Part shown: positions 20,094-31,190 of the stretch, in pieces
How the letters are laid out: every line of letters begins with the position of its first letter
Numbering within the stretch: the first letter of the stretch is position 1
Assembly: GCA_017591395.1 (NCBI GenBank)
Contig: WEDG01003262.1
Span: 1-64,000 of the forward strand
Source of the DNA: Schistocephalus solidus
Taxonomy: Eukaryota; Platyhelminthes; Cestoda; Diphyllobothriidea; Diphyllobothriidae
Direction of reading: 5' to 3'
Length of the DNA stretch: 64,000 nt
The notes under the pieces: generated by a model
Seen by the model: the letters and a program-made list of their open reading frames with translations, nothing else
Databases searched by the model: none
What the model was told of the DNA's origin: nothing
Program-made: the position numbers and the translations under genes

Positions 20094-22015
20094 CAGATCA
20101 ACAAGAGTTGTTAACCTTTCCAAAAGGATTCTAACATCTGCTGAAATTAGCCTACTAGCTAAGGGTACAAAATTCAGCCACACCGATGCTGCACCTACAA
20201 ACTTCCTAGCCAGCCTTGAATCTGTCCTACTAACCTCTGCTGTGCCTGAAGACATGCGTGCGGACATACGCAGCTGTGCCACTAGTCTCCTTCGGCAAAA
20301 CAAAACACCACCAAGTCTTGCCCATCGACGAAAAAAGGGACTAATATCTCTAAAGACAGACGATAGTATAGTGATTGTGTCTGCTGACAAGGGTGGCGCC
20401 ACCGTCATCATGGAAAAAGACTGACTATATCAATAAAGCTAATCAAGTCTTCAACGACAAGGAAGCCTACACACCACTCGCAGAGGATCCAACTAAAAAA
20501 GCAGACCGCATCTGTGAAGAGGAAGATCACTGAGCTCGCTCGACTGAAACTCATAACCCCCGATGACTCCAGATTTATAAATCTCAGTGATCCCCGTATT
20601 GCACATGCATATGGCCTCCCAAAAGTGCACAAAGCAGATGCACCGTTGAGGATCATAGTACCTCTCATTGGATCGCCCACTTACAACCTTGCTAAATGGT
20701 TGTACCGGCACCCTGAAGCACCTCACCGCTGGATCACAATACAGCATTAAAAACTCTCAGGCATTCCTCCAGAAGATCCAAGGCCTTAAAGTAAGTCCTG
20801 ATGAGTGTATTCTATCGTTTGACGTAGTTGCCCTGTTTTCTTCAATACCACATGAATTGATCATTGAGAGCGTAACTCGGCGCCTGCAAGATAACCCAAT
20901 CGACATCCCAATACAGCACGTTTCAGACATGCTTAGGCTTTGTCTCAAGAACTATTGTCAATTCGATGGAAAGTTCTATCAACAGGTTAAGGGTACCCCA
21001 ATGGGCTCACCAATCTCGGGTCTACTGGCAGAACTAGTATTGCAACAACTAGAAGAGGAGGTTATGCAAAATTTCAGACCAAAAATGTGGGTTCGATACG
21101 TAGATGATACATTTGTTATCATAAAGGCCTCCGAAGTGGAGCAGTTGCATCTGAGCCTGAATAGTGTTTTCCCAGCTATTCAGTTTACTCGTGAAGAGGC
21201 AACAGGAGGTATCCTTCCGTTCCTTGACGTGAGTATCCAAAAGCTCAGTGATGGATGCCTCGCAACGAGCGTCCACCGAAAAGGCTCTAATGCCGATATC
21301 ATGCTTAGCTATGATAGCAACCATCCTGCGGCCCATAAAAGAAGCTGCGTTCGAACCCTTTTTCCACCGGGCCTTTCGTTACTGTAGTAGCGATCATCTA
21401 CGCAAAAAAGAACTCACTTACCTGTATCGGCTATTCCGACTCAACGGATACCCAGTCAGTTTTGTGAAAAGCTGCCTCAGACACCAGAGGCAACCACAAA
21501 CCTTCGGCTCTAATGGAGAACCCGGACCGCGTAAATTCTACTCCCTACCTTACATGCAGGGCATCTCCGAAGCGATCGCCCGACAATTAAACCGGTTTGG
21601 CATCTCCATTGCGCACAAAACGGCATCGTCCTTGCGCGCAACACTATCCCGAGTAAAAGACCCTGTTCCCAAAGAGCAGCAAACTAATGTCATCTATCGC
21701 ATTCCGTGTGCTAACTGCTCTTGCACTTATATTGGTCATACCGGCCGACGACTTGGGACGCGGATTACGGAACATAAACTAGCCATTCGTCGACGCGACC
21801 CTTTGTCACTCATCTTTGCGCATGCCCTTGAGTTCGACCATCGCTTCAATTGGGACGGAACCGAAGTTGTTGCAATGGCTAACAACAAACAGGCGCGTGA
21901 ATTCCTCGAGGCGTGGCATTCTAACACGACCAGCATCAACCTCCATGTCGATCTGGACTCTCAATACGAAGGCCTGCGTGCCCGGCTCACTGATTTGCGC
22001 CCACAAACCTAACCA
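20094..22015 (+). pseudogene. Penelope-like RT plus GIY-YIG endonuclease
   Basis: About 635 codons of a PLE protein. The N-terminal stretch (20100-20410) contains VVNLSKRILTSAEI and ADIRSCATSLLRQNKTPPSL. The reverse transcriptase follows with GLPKVHKADAPLRIIV, CILSFDVVALFSSIPHEL (motif A), TPMGSPISGLLAEL (motif B), RYVDDTFVI (catalytic, about 21098) and ILPFLDVSI. The GIY-YIG endonuclease lies at about 21690-21960: NVIYRIPCANCSCTYIGHTG, RRLGTRITEHKLAIRRRD and NKQAREFLEAWHS. It ends DLRPQT-stop at 22012. Four one-base insertions in homopolymers (near 20411, 20497, 20712, 21360) break the frame. The minus arm lacks the two A-run insertions and does not reach the T run. The extreme N-terminus is missing. 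Confidence 0.92.
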
Positions 22016-22435
22016 CAGCCGCTAATCTTTTCTGGACCATGTAGAATCTCACTGTCTCGCCACCCCCTCCCCTGACACGGCGAACAACAGTTGAAACGAT
22101 AAACACCTCAAAAAAATCGATGCAATTACCTCTGTCCCCATCCCGCATCGTCGACCATTAAGTTTACCGTCTGCAGTCACATTTACTCGCCATCCCCCTT
22201 CGCCTCCGACACAGGGAACCCTAACAGCCCCCGCCCCCTAACCGGCCCCCAATCCAATCATGTACCCATTCCTCACACCCCAGTTGGTTGTCTGTCCTTG
22301 TCTGTCCTGTAGCACAAACTGGTCATCTGACCATTTCATTTCTCCTCTGATCATTTCGTCTGACGACGGGTTGGTGTGACCAACTTGAAAATTCACGAGT
22401 ACAACTCTATTTTCCGACGAGCCCTTTTTTCTTCA
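22016..22435 (+). other. PLE 3' UTR with hammerhead-like motif
   Basis: About 420 bp of C-rich sequence between the PLE stop codon and a TA tract. At 22360-22390 it has CTGACGA, a 7-bp stem GGTTGGT-GTG-ACCAACT, and GAAA, the order of a hammerhead ribozyme core around stem II. I could not assign stems I and III. Confidence 0.5.
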
Positions 22436-22456
22436 ATATATATATATATATATATG
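22436..22456. repeat. (TA)n tract at the right end of the PLE
   Basis: About nine TA units directly after the PLE tail, mirroring the tract at 18992-19076. Confidence 0.9.
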
Positions 22457-22854
22457 CAAAGAAGCCGAAAATACCATGTGTGCGCTTGCCACCTACTGAA
22501 AGCCGTGCCAGAGTGGATGCTCTGGTGGTGGTGGGGTCTAGAGATTCCCACGATGCCTCTGCAGATTCCGGGTTGACCTCTAGCCTGGGCTAAGGAACGC
22601 AGAGGGCTGTAGCCCAAAAATCAGGGTTCAGCCTTCACCTTTCTCATTTGTCAATTACTATGGCAGTGCATTTGACATTTGGCAAAGAAAACATTCGCGG
22701 AGAAGGAAACGCGATCGCTGGAACAAGAGCTTTTTAGCCGGACGGTTATGATTCTCTCTCAAAATCCATCATCAGAGACCGTCTTACCAAAGGGTAATAG
22801 GTGGTACAAGGGTCACAGTATTTATAGGGCATGGTCGCTAGGCAACCACACGCC
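22457..22854. other. No feature recognised
   Basis: Unique-looking sequence between two PLEs. A CCAGAG/CTCTGG inverted repeat lies near 22508. Nothing else stands out. Confidence 0.45.
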
Positions 22855-23660
22855 AACTATATTTGGCAGTTTTCGTGGTCTTTGCCCAGTGTCGTGGTCG
22901 ATGGGATGACTGCTCGTTGGTCCATGCTCAAGTAGTTACTTGCCATGATTTTATCCCCGGTGTCGATCTTTGGCGAGACTCTTACTTGGCGATTTGATCC
23001 GCTGTCACCCAGACTTTTGATCACGCACATCCTACCCACGTGGCTTGTAATGTTTTTGCCCAGGCCAAATCGCAGGACAGAATATGGAGGTGGAAGACCA
23101 TTGAGCCGCGATCTGGGTTTTAACATCATTCCTCCTAACTGCTGCTGCATGCTCGACCATTCGTGAGCGGAGTTATCTCCTAGTTTCTCCGACGTAGTTG
23201 CTTTGTTCGCAACTGCACCAGACCCGATAAAAGACCCCCGACGTTTTCTGCCTTGGACTGGATCTTTTGGCCGCATGACCTGGCACCTGATGGTTGCCTT
23301 CGGTCTGTGTGCAAGTCCAACCGCGAGTTTGTGTAAGGAGGCGGCTGACGGCTTCTGAGACGTTCTTCACGTACGGGAGTGCTCGCCAAAATTCAGGACC
23401 GTTTGAATTTTGTCGCTCACCCCGTTTACTTATGCAGTGGTAAACAAAGTTGTGTGGGTGTCCATTCGCTCTAAGGACGCGCCGAATATATTGTAGTTCA
23501 GCAACTTTGTCTTCCGGCTCACTACAATGCGTCTCATCAAATGAACGCCATGTGCATTCATTATTCCTCCCTGAAACTGGCTCTGGCGATGAACTGAAGT
23601 GAGAAACCGAAGTGTCAGAAGAATTAACTGCTTTTTCAGGCGATCGTATCCCCATCTTAC
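22855..23660 (-). mobile_element. PLE fragment, second family, start of GIY-YIG
   Basis: The minus strand reads ELQYIRRVLRANGHPHNFVY and the ALPYVKNVSEAVSRLLTQTR block (compare SLPYMQGISEAIARQLNRFG in the PLE at 20.1 kb). In another frame it has MRPKDPVQGRKR, then GVFYRVWCSCEQSNYVGETR, the opening of a GIY-YIG domain. Downstream (23220-22860) the frame is lost but sequence similarity to 44100-44470 continues. CSC/YVGET residues differ from the 20-kb PLE, so this is a separate family. No YVDD region is present. Confidence 0.8.
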
Positions 23661-23704
23661 CTCGATCACACCTTTCTCAGGTTTAATTTAGGTCTGATTT
23701 TGAT

Positions 23705-23885
23705 CATCGAGCTCAATGATACCCACCGTGTCTCCCACCATATGTAGGATGCAGGGACAGTGAATTGTGCGTGAAGTAGCAGGTCTGCGCGAAATCTACC
23801 AGCGTAGCCCGGTGTTGAGACAAAGTCATGAAGACCGGAGACTGAGTCGGGCATGGAGACCGAGAAAGTTAAATGGCCCGTCTAC
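23705..23885 (-). mobile_element. Diverged ZnF-LINE 3' UTR fragment
   Basis: Recognisable blocks: CACCGTGTCTCCCACCA, GTGGATGCAGGGACAGTGA-like sequence (ATGCAGGGACAGTGA) and CCGGTGTTGAGACAAAGTCA followed by AAGACCGGAGA. It has much lower similarity than the copies at 441 or 30523. Confidence 0.65.
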
Positions 23886-25309
23886 GCACGCCACACACTT
23901 CTGGTGCGCACATGGTGAGCCAAGAGTTTGAGGCTAACGAGGAACTGACAAATACTAAATCAGCCCTTTAGGTGAATTTGAACACAATAGTTTACCTTAT
24001 TGATTATGCCGGATTCTCAACAGACTTCGACAACAGTTGACCGTACTTCCGGAACGCAGATGACCTGAGATTCCAAGAGAGTGAATGACACATTTGTGAT
24101 CACGCCGATCGCCCTCTTTCTGGAAGGTTTCAACTGAAACTGCTGCAGGTCACCTAACTGGATTTCCACTACACGCAAATATATTGTATTAAGGATTTTT
24201 GGGGTATTCGTTATGGTGACCTCTGGGAACTAGAAATACTATGCGGGCAGCAAACGCTTGTCGCGAGACTCAAACGAACTACTAACTGCCCAAATTCTAG
24301 CATTGGACTACCACAGCCACGCTGCCCACACGGGAATACAAAATGGGATTTCATTCAACTAAACGGGAACACTAAACGGGAAAAATAAATGGGAAAATAA
24401 AATGGGATTTCATTCAACTAAACTAACAAGAAAAGCAGAGTTTAGTTTGCTCCACTCTGTTCCTAAAACTACGCGGTATAGCAGCTATACTCAGGGCACT
24501 GACAGTGCGCCAAATGGACAACTTACCTGGCAAAGGGAAGGGGAGTCATGCTAATAAGCATGACTCTTTGTATTAGATGAGGTCATTGAGCAGCAGATAA
24601 GCACGTCTCCTAGTAGAGGAGGATGGAATACCTGCATCTCACATGAAGAACTGTTATTGCAGCGGAAAGAACACACGGGATACATACATGCAAGGTAACT
24701 TTAAATGACATCGCTGTCAAGTGACCCGTTACATTGACAAAATTGGTCTCTAGAACAAAACAAATGTGCATGATTTAAGTGCAAATATAGACTGGAAAAA
24801 ATCATAACTGCGCTGGACCAAATTTGGTGAAGCATCGTCACTATTTACTTAACATGAAGTTAACAACGGGACTCGGACTCATGTCAGCATGGTCCATCTT
24901 TGGCAGTGTCTTTGGAAGCCGCGGCACACTCATCGATGCATGGTGTACGCGTTATCCGCTGAAAAATGCGGAAATCGAACCCCACCAGATCTTAGTTATC
25001 TAGAACTAACTTTTAATCACACTACCCAGTCTTACCTGCTTGCTAATTCTCGCAACCAAAACCAGGGATGGGAGCCGGTCATTCCTTTATCTTCCCAATG
25101 GCCGAAATTATTGTCAGAACTGACATTCACGTGGGCCACGAGGCATGGTTGTCGTACCCGCAGTCGATCAACAAGCGCCACAATATGTTCGGCGTTTGAC
25201 GGAGTCATTGACCATATACTCAAGGGCATGGCTGCGAACCACTGCCAGCGCAGTATCAGCCAGTCAAATTGCCGAGTAAATATGAAGGCTTTTCCATCGC
25301 TGTAATCAT
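23886..25309. other. No gene recognised; short direct repeat
   Basis: A 23-bp direct repeat beginning AAATGGGATTTCATTCAACT occurs at 24341 and 24400 (59-bp period), separated by AAACGGGAA variants. A frame of 138 codons at 24889-25305 has no recognisable domain and I do not call it a gene. Confidence 0.5.
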
Positions 25310-25650
25310 GTTTTTATTCATCTGAGCTTTCGAAATCTTTCTGGAGTCCAAAGTACGAGACGAAAGCGGTAACAAGACAAGCAGCAGCTAAAGGCGATAG
25401 GGAAAAATTAAACATCAGTAACGTTAATTCAGAGGTGAATGCACTGGGCTCTGTATGCCAACACCCGATCAATATATCGATTGACTGAGTTCTTATCGGA
25501 GGCCTAGGCTTTAAGCAATTTGCAACTTGACTTACTTCTGATGTGGATAAGCACGCTGATGGCTGCGAAGTTAAACTAATGACCCGTTTCTTTGGTGTGT
25601 GCAGTCTTCTATTTCTTACAGACAGATCTGGGAGGCGAACATTCACATCA
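25310..25650 (-). mobile_element. PLE fragment: GIY-YIG end and tail
   Basis: The minus strand gives KETGH-FNFAAISVLIHI, then SCKLLKA-ASDKNSVNRYID with RVLAYRAQ, matching the layout of the PLE ends at 6.2-6.6 kb and 8.6 kb. It ends in the GAGCTTTCGAAAT-type tail (plus strand 25325). Two stops interrupt it. Confidence 0.7.
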
Positions 25651-28283
25651 GATTGCCGAGTGATTATCACTCAAAGAATCAACAACAGTTATCGGATTAT
25701 GGTAGATGCGGAAACACAGAGCCTTATCGCATCAAATACGACTGCTGCTGGTGAATGCGGGAGCTGCTAGGCCTGTAGTGGCACTTCAAATACGTTCTAT
25801 AGGTACTCCACGTAATTTCTGTCCACTACTCTTATCTACGACTGTCTCTGAATCTGGAGGTTATAGTCCGAAACCCCAAGAGAATACACTTCTCGTTCCA
25901 GCATTCGCATCTCCTTCTTCTGAACGCCGTCCCAGCAACCATCACTTTGCCTGCTGGCAAAACCTACTAAACAAACTTTCCGTCGATGATTCGCTGCATT
26001 GGGTTTATTCCATCCGTCGGCGCTATCTACCCTAGAGGTTATTTTTGTGTAAGAATTTATCAGGTAGACCGTGAACCGGGTCTAGCCAAAGACACGCGTG
26101 TTTTGCTGATCTTGTGCCGCCGCATGACGCAGTTACCAGGCATTCGCCGAATTAGTGGGTCACCCAATGTTATCCGTGCGTATTCTGGTAAATGAACTCC
26201 AGTCTCCATCCTGTTATGTTCATTTTCCGAGGAGATTAATGCGCGAACTTAGAGTAAATCCTTCAGACCGTGCATGAAAAGGTTTAATGCGAAGGATTGA
26301 CTCTCATATCGCACTCTATAAGTAAACAAAGCAAGAGGAGCTTTCGTTAGTATGCTGCGGATGTCAAGTTTAGATGTACCAACTTCTTGGGCAAATGGTC
26401 GAACATTAATTCCCAGGCTGCTCAACACAAGCACTCAATTCATCACTTGTGGTCCATGAGCCGTTAATCCCTCGGTGAATCAATTGCTGTGCCCGTTATA
26501 TATTAGAGGGTCTGCTTTTTGGTGTGAAAGGGAATCTTGTTCGCGAGCAGCATGAAAGTCTTTTCAGCTGCAACAGATACTACGAGGGGATTTTCAGAAT
26601 AAAAATTATTCTTTTCTTTAGGCACGTGGGTTGGCAATGCTGTCCTCTACCCACCAAGGCACCTTTAATAGACACTCTTTCTGCTAGGTAGTGTTCGTGA
26701 GGAACCGTCGCGGCAGAGTGATTGTTTTACTATCCTCCCTCTCCAAAGCTCTTGGCGATTTTGTGATGACAAACTGTAAGGAACAACGCGGCATTGACTG
26801 TCTTCTTTTTCCACAACAAAGGAGTCACTTACGGTGGATTTGTTCTTTTTTGCGCCACAGTGTATCGTCCTTACTATTGGTAAGTCCTGATGCGACTGTG
26901 AAGGGTAATGAGAACAAATGCTCCTGAATTGTGCCGATCAGGGGACTGCCTACTTCCCCATGACAACTCACCTGCCTACACAGCCTGCAAACTCAACCAG
27001 TTTTTTCCAGAAATACCGGTGTGACTACGCTTCTCACCATCGTACTCGCATGCACTAGCGCTCTTACACTTCTTCTCATTCCCAAGAATTAAGAAAAAGC
27101 CTAAAGGCAAAACACTTTCCGAACGCAGATGTGATCAAGTAAAAATTGCTGGAGGCACTTAATTCCAAAGGATACAAAAAAAGTTGCTAAAAAATGAGAG
27201 CAGATCCTCTAATGGACAGTCTTTTGAAGCAATTTAACTTACCTAAGCTGTTATTTTAAATTCAAAAAAATTTGATAAATAATTCTCGCTTTTTGGGTTA
27301 CCCACCTCATAACTACTAAAAAAGACTATCTTTTCCTCAATGGATGATTATTTGCTGTTAATTTCTTTCGTATTTCCACCTGTGCACCATCGTCCGTCGG
27401 CGTAGATGGGTGCGCTATGTATCCGTTACGGCCAAGCTAGGAGGGGACAGCTGGCTGAGTTGATGGGCTGGATGTTAGACGCTGCCCCAGCGTCGACCCA
27501 CGTTGAGACTAAACGGAAGGCCTGTTTTGGCAGGGTTGGTGACCTAGTTACTGGACAGGCAGTTGCCCGGAGGACTAAAATGCGCGGGCACACACGAACG
27601 CTTTGTCCAAAGACACGAAGAGCTCGCCGATATGGTGCTTCGCGCAGTCAGTCGTCCCAGGGGTATTATACAGAGAAACTGCTGTTTATGTTCTCTGAGG
27701 GAGGTGATGTTAGCGTTTTAGAACTAGGAAAAATAAACCACATCCATACCATTTTCATATTGGGCTGATTCTGCAGAAAACAGCAGGTTCTATCTGGCCT
27801 GTCAGCGCATTTTAGGGACGAAATAGCGTCTGTTAGAAGAACACGTCGGTCAATCGGTTCTGCAATTCGTAAGCTGACCATCGGAGATGCTTTAAAACTG
27901 ATGAGAGTTGGTGCTGCACGAGCCGACTTCGATATTCTCCACCTATTCCTCGCACCCTCTACAGCTGGCGTACACTTTTTGTCTAGGCAAGGATTACCAA
28001 GCGCAAGTGTGTAAACTTCTTGATCATTTTTCTGTCTTCAGTACTCTTCCGTGCCATGTCCTCCTTCAGAGAACATTTAAATGCGCCTAACCTAGGTGGA
28101 TTTTTTCCTGGCTTGCAGATTGCTTTAAGTTTCATATTCAGGTATTACTGTCAGGCAATACGAAATCTCTAGGCAGATAAACTTTGCCGATAAATACAAG
28201 GGGAGTGGTCTTTCTTGTCTGCCTTGTCTTTGCCGGTATCCGTTCGCCAATTTTAACATTCCCGATCAGACGCAGCCAGTCAA
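25651..28283. other. No feature recognised
   Basis: Frames of up to 120 codons (for example 27406-27768, 25706-26035) lack recognisable motifs or related copies in the window. I see no repeat boundary or RNA gene. Confidence 0.45.
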
Positions 28284-28545
28284 CGAGCCCATGGCTTAAT
28301 CGGTTAGAACGTTCGATTTCTGAGCAAGAGAACCTGGGTTCGAGTCTAGGGTGTTGCACCACCTGTGGCTGGGTATGACTGGCTGATTACGGCCGGTAGG
28401 CCAAAAATGATAATCTCAGTGTCTAATGTCTTTGCCAGCAGTGTTCAGCTGCCTATAAAACTAGCCACTGCGCGGCATCTGGTGAGGATCGAGAGTGAAC
28501 CTTAGGGCATAACGTGACGAGTGAGTCTCGTAGCCGATCCGTGAG
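28284..28545 (+). mobile_element. tRNA-headed SINE (family S1)
   Basis: The head has an A box TGGCTTAATCGG (28292-28303) and a B box GGTTCGAGTCT (28337-28347), ending GTTGCACCA. The body follows with GGGTATGACTGGCTGA and the block with CACTGCGCGGC, then GACGAGTGAGTC and CCGATCCGTGAGCC. The same body occurs at about 30110-30490, 35436-35890 and 48310-48560. Pol III-type internal promoter boxes are visible. Transcription is not shown. LINE enzymes supplied in trans would be needed for movement. Confidence 0.75.
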
Positions 28546-29344
28546 CCTCCATCCATAAATATGAAATATACTCTGTGGTGTTCTTAAAAGCTCCCTTTTA
28601 TAACCTCACTACTTGTTGCTTTCATACCGATGAGCTAAAATCACCCAGTGACTTTCTATAAGCTTCGGTATGCTGACGATATGGTTGTTAACCGCCCAAT
28701 TAAAAAAGATATTAATCACCAGCTTACAAATGCTAATATGCATCGGCTCTTTGTATGGCCGTTGGAACGTAGGTTCCTTCTTAAGAATCAGAAAGAAGTT
28801 ATGTGTGTGTTTTGATTGCGAACATTTCTCATGACTGAATAATTTTGCTGTCTTCACTGGATGTTACTCTGTTCCCCAATCTCTTAGTCAACTTTCGCGG
28901 GAAAATTATTTTTAATAAGCTTCGTCAACGTTCACGTCCCTACCACACATCCCCAAGTCTTAATCTGGCGATTTAACGCTATCTGAATTCTTCCTTTTAT
29001 TATCTACCGTTCTGTTATTTTTCCTCTTTTTTCAAGAAACGTCCTTCTGACAATGATTCCTATTTATTTTTTGTCGCTTTTATCGTACATTGAGGCTAAA
29101 CCATCTTCAAACGATTTGCTGATCAACTTAGGGGTGACTTTATCGCTCCAGTCCAAATTAATCGAAACAAAGGTTTTCAACTTCATATGCCACGGCTTCG
29201 GCCATATCAACGAGCGTATTACCACTTCTGGTGCAAAATCTGATGAACAATGTGACCGATATCCATAAAATGAAGCTCAAGTCATCTGCATAATAGTCAA
29301 ACAGCTTTAAGCAAATGCATTTATATTGTCAAAATAGCTTGATA
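28546..29344. other. No feature recognised
   Basis: AT-rich sequence without recognised coding or repeat content. Confidence 0.45.
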
Positions 29345-29448
29345 AGTATTCTGAACCCCGGTGAATGGAGGACACTTTTATTAACATTTTAGGACTAAAA
29401 TTGCAAAAGGAAGCTTATTTTTCTTTCTCTCCTAGATAATTGATAAAA
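29345..29448 (-). repeat. Partial copy of the 290-bp dispersed repeat
   Basis: Shares the CGGTGAATGGAGGAC block and the AAAAGGAAGCTTATTTTTCTT-like end with the copy at 37826-38130. About one third of the unit. Confidence 0.6.
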
Positions 29449-29654
29449 AATCATAAACAGAACTGCCAGTGAGTACAAACATCATAATGTCAAAAAGTGA
29501 AATATATTCTGTATACCACGCTATCATCCAACGAGGGGAGGAACAGTATTACGCAACATCGGAAAAAAAGCTCAATCGAATACGCGTGACAATCAAAACT
29601 CCACTTTTAAGTGAGAATCAAATATATGGGTTTTTAAAAAGCCTCGCCTAAGAA

Positions 29655-30022
29655 TGCCTCATATGGCCACCTCAACACGAAAAGGAAGCATCCACAGTAG
29701 AGGTGGCTTTGCGCTCAATTCCAAGGACATTCAGTGCAGGGATACGGTGAGAGTTAGGATTAAGTTTGGGTTAAGGTCAGAGGTGGGAATAGGGCCATGC
29801 TAAGGCTAGGGGGTTACGGTCTATTATCGTGTTGAGTGTAGGGTTTAGTTTGAGGGAAGGGCTGGGTTTAAGATTAAGGTTACAGTTTAGTTTTATGTTA
29901 GGGTTAATGTTAATGTTAAGACACGGGTATATTTACCCTTCCTAAAATTTAACCTAAGGCCATGTATTTTAAGTGGGCACGGTTGTTCATATCCCCGTGC
30001 CATGTCTAGGCGACCATAGAAG
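29655..30022. mobile_element. MITE-like element with TTAGGG-like core
   Basis: The left end TATGGCCACCTCAACACG and the inverted right end (TATGGTCGCCTAGACATGGC on the opposite strand) form imperfect terminal inverted repeats. Between them lie 150-200 bp of degenerate GGTTAG/GGGTTA units. The core and right end recur at 32545-32815, and ends of the same type at 60735 and 61283. No coding capacity. No clear target duplication. Confidence 0.65.
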
Positions 30023-30109
30023 GCATCCCTACTACTGCCCCATTAGACGCGCCCGAAAGTAAAACAAAGCCATATGCGCAAAGTGTGTTTTGGATCTCCA
30101 ACAGCAACT

Positions 30110-30490
30110 TCCATTTTTGAAACAGGATACCATCCCTGATGAAGACTAACATAGTGTTGACGGATTCACTCGTCCCGCTCTGCCTTGGAGCCCATTCTCG
30201 AGTTCGGCCGGCAGCCGTACGGCAATCAGTAGTAGTAGAAGCAGATTAAAAATGTCGACCAACCCAGGTGGTGCCTCACCCGAACGGCCAACGGCCTGTT
30301 GATTAGAAGTTCAACGCTCTAAACACTGAGCCATCTGCCGCTGCGTGGCTGCAGCGTGGCTCCAGAGTGAGCCCCAAAGCAGAGCGGAACGAGGAAGTTC
30401 CGTTAACGATCGGTGAGCGTTATTTAGCGAATGTCCATATTCCCGATCTAAACCGGCAAGACATCGAGCCCGTGGCCATTCAAGTCTCCC
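30110..30490 (-). mobile_element. Two S1 SINE pieces in opposite orientation
   Basis: On the minus strand (30350 to 30110) there is a tRNA-like head with GGCTCAGTGTTTAGAGCG, then the CAGAGCGGGACGAGTGAATC body. From about 30340 the plus strand carries another body with GTGGCTGCAGCGTGGCT, GCAGAGCGGAACGAGG and CGATCGGTGAGCG. Confidence 0.65.
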
Positions 30491-30522
30491 TTATATTGAT
30501 CGGCAATGTTAAAGAAGATACG

Positions 30523-31190
30523 ATAGTTCGACCGTAGATTTCGACGATGTCCACCGTATGCTCCATGGATGGGGTGGTGCAGGGACGGTGACTTGAACGT
30601 GATTTAATTTAAAGTGATAGTAAACTAGCGCTGCATCTACCGCACTCTCTCCTACCTCCCCTACCTGAGCACGGTGCCATCACAGAGTCAAAAAGACCGG
30701 AGGCGGCGGAAGACGCAGGTGGCTGTCGCCGCCGGAGCCGCACCTGGGCGTACCACCGCACCTGGCTCGGATCCCACAGAATGGGAGAGCCATAAAGGTC
30801 TTTTTATGAAGGCACCATTGCAGTCTGACTCTAAGTCTGTCAGTCAGCCACACCGCACAAAACACACCTTGGGCTGACCACGCGATCCGAGTTATCCCGT
30901 CAGTTGGCAACCTTCCAAGCCACGGCTTTTAGCGCACCGTGATAGTTCCAAGCGCGTGAGATTGTTTATAGTGAGGAAAATGCACTGAGCTGTTGACCTC
31001 ACTCTCTCCCCCACCCCCACAACTAGGACCACCGTTTGAGCCGGTCAGTTGTCTTATGCGGAATTGGGCGCATCTGCTGGTGAACTCGTCTACGCGTACT
31101 AGGTACACGACCTGGCCCCCCAAACACAAGCACTAGGATTTCACACAACATGAGGTTGACCGCTTTACATATAACATATGTGAGATAGCC
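30523..31190 (-). mobile_element. Solo ZnF-LINE 3' UTR (X-type)
   Basis: Begins at the LINE terminus (GATAGTTCGACCGTAGATTT on the plus strand) and runs through the same blocks as 441-1244 to the CATATGTGAGATAGCCAG point, where it stops. Only one internal 120-bp module is present. A 5'-truncated insertion with no coding sequence. Confidence 0.8.

Noticed and set aside
24889..25305. Possible 138-residue protein
   Set aside because: No recognisable motif, no related copy, and the surrounding sequence is PLE debris and spacer; a random frame is as likely.
27406..27768. Possible 120-residue protein
   Set aside because: No known domain or start context; unsupported.
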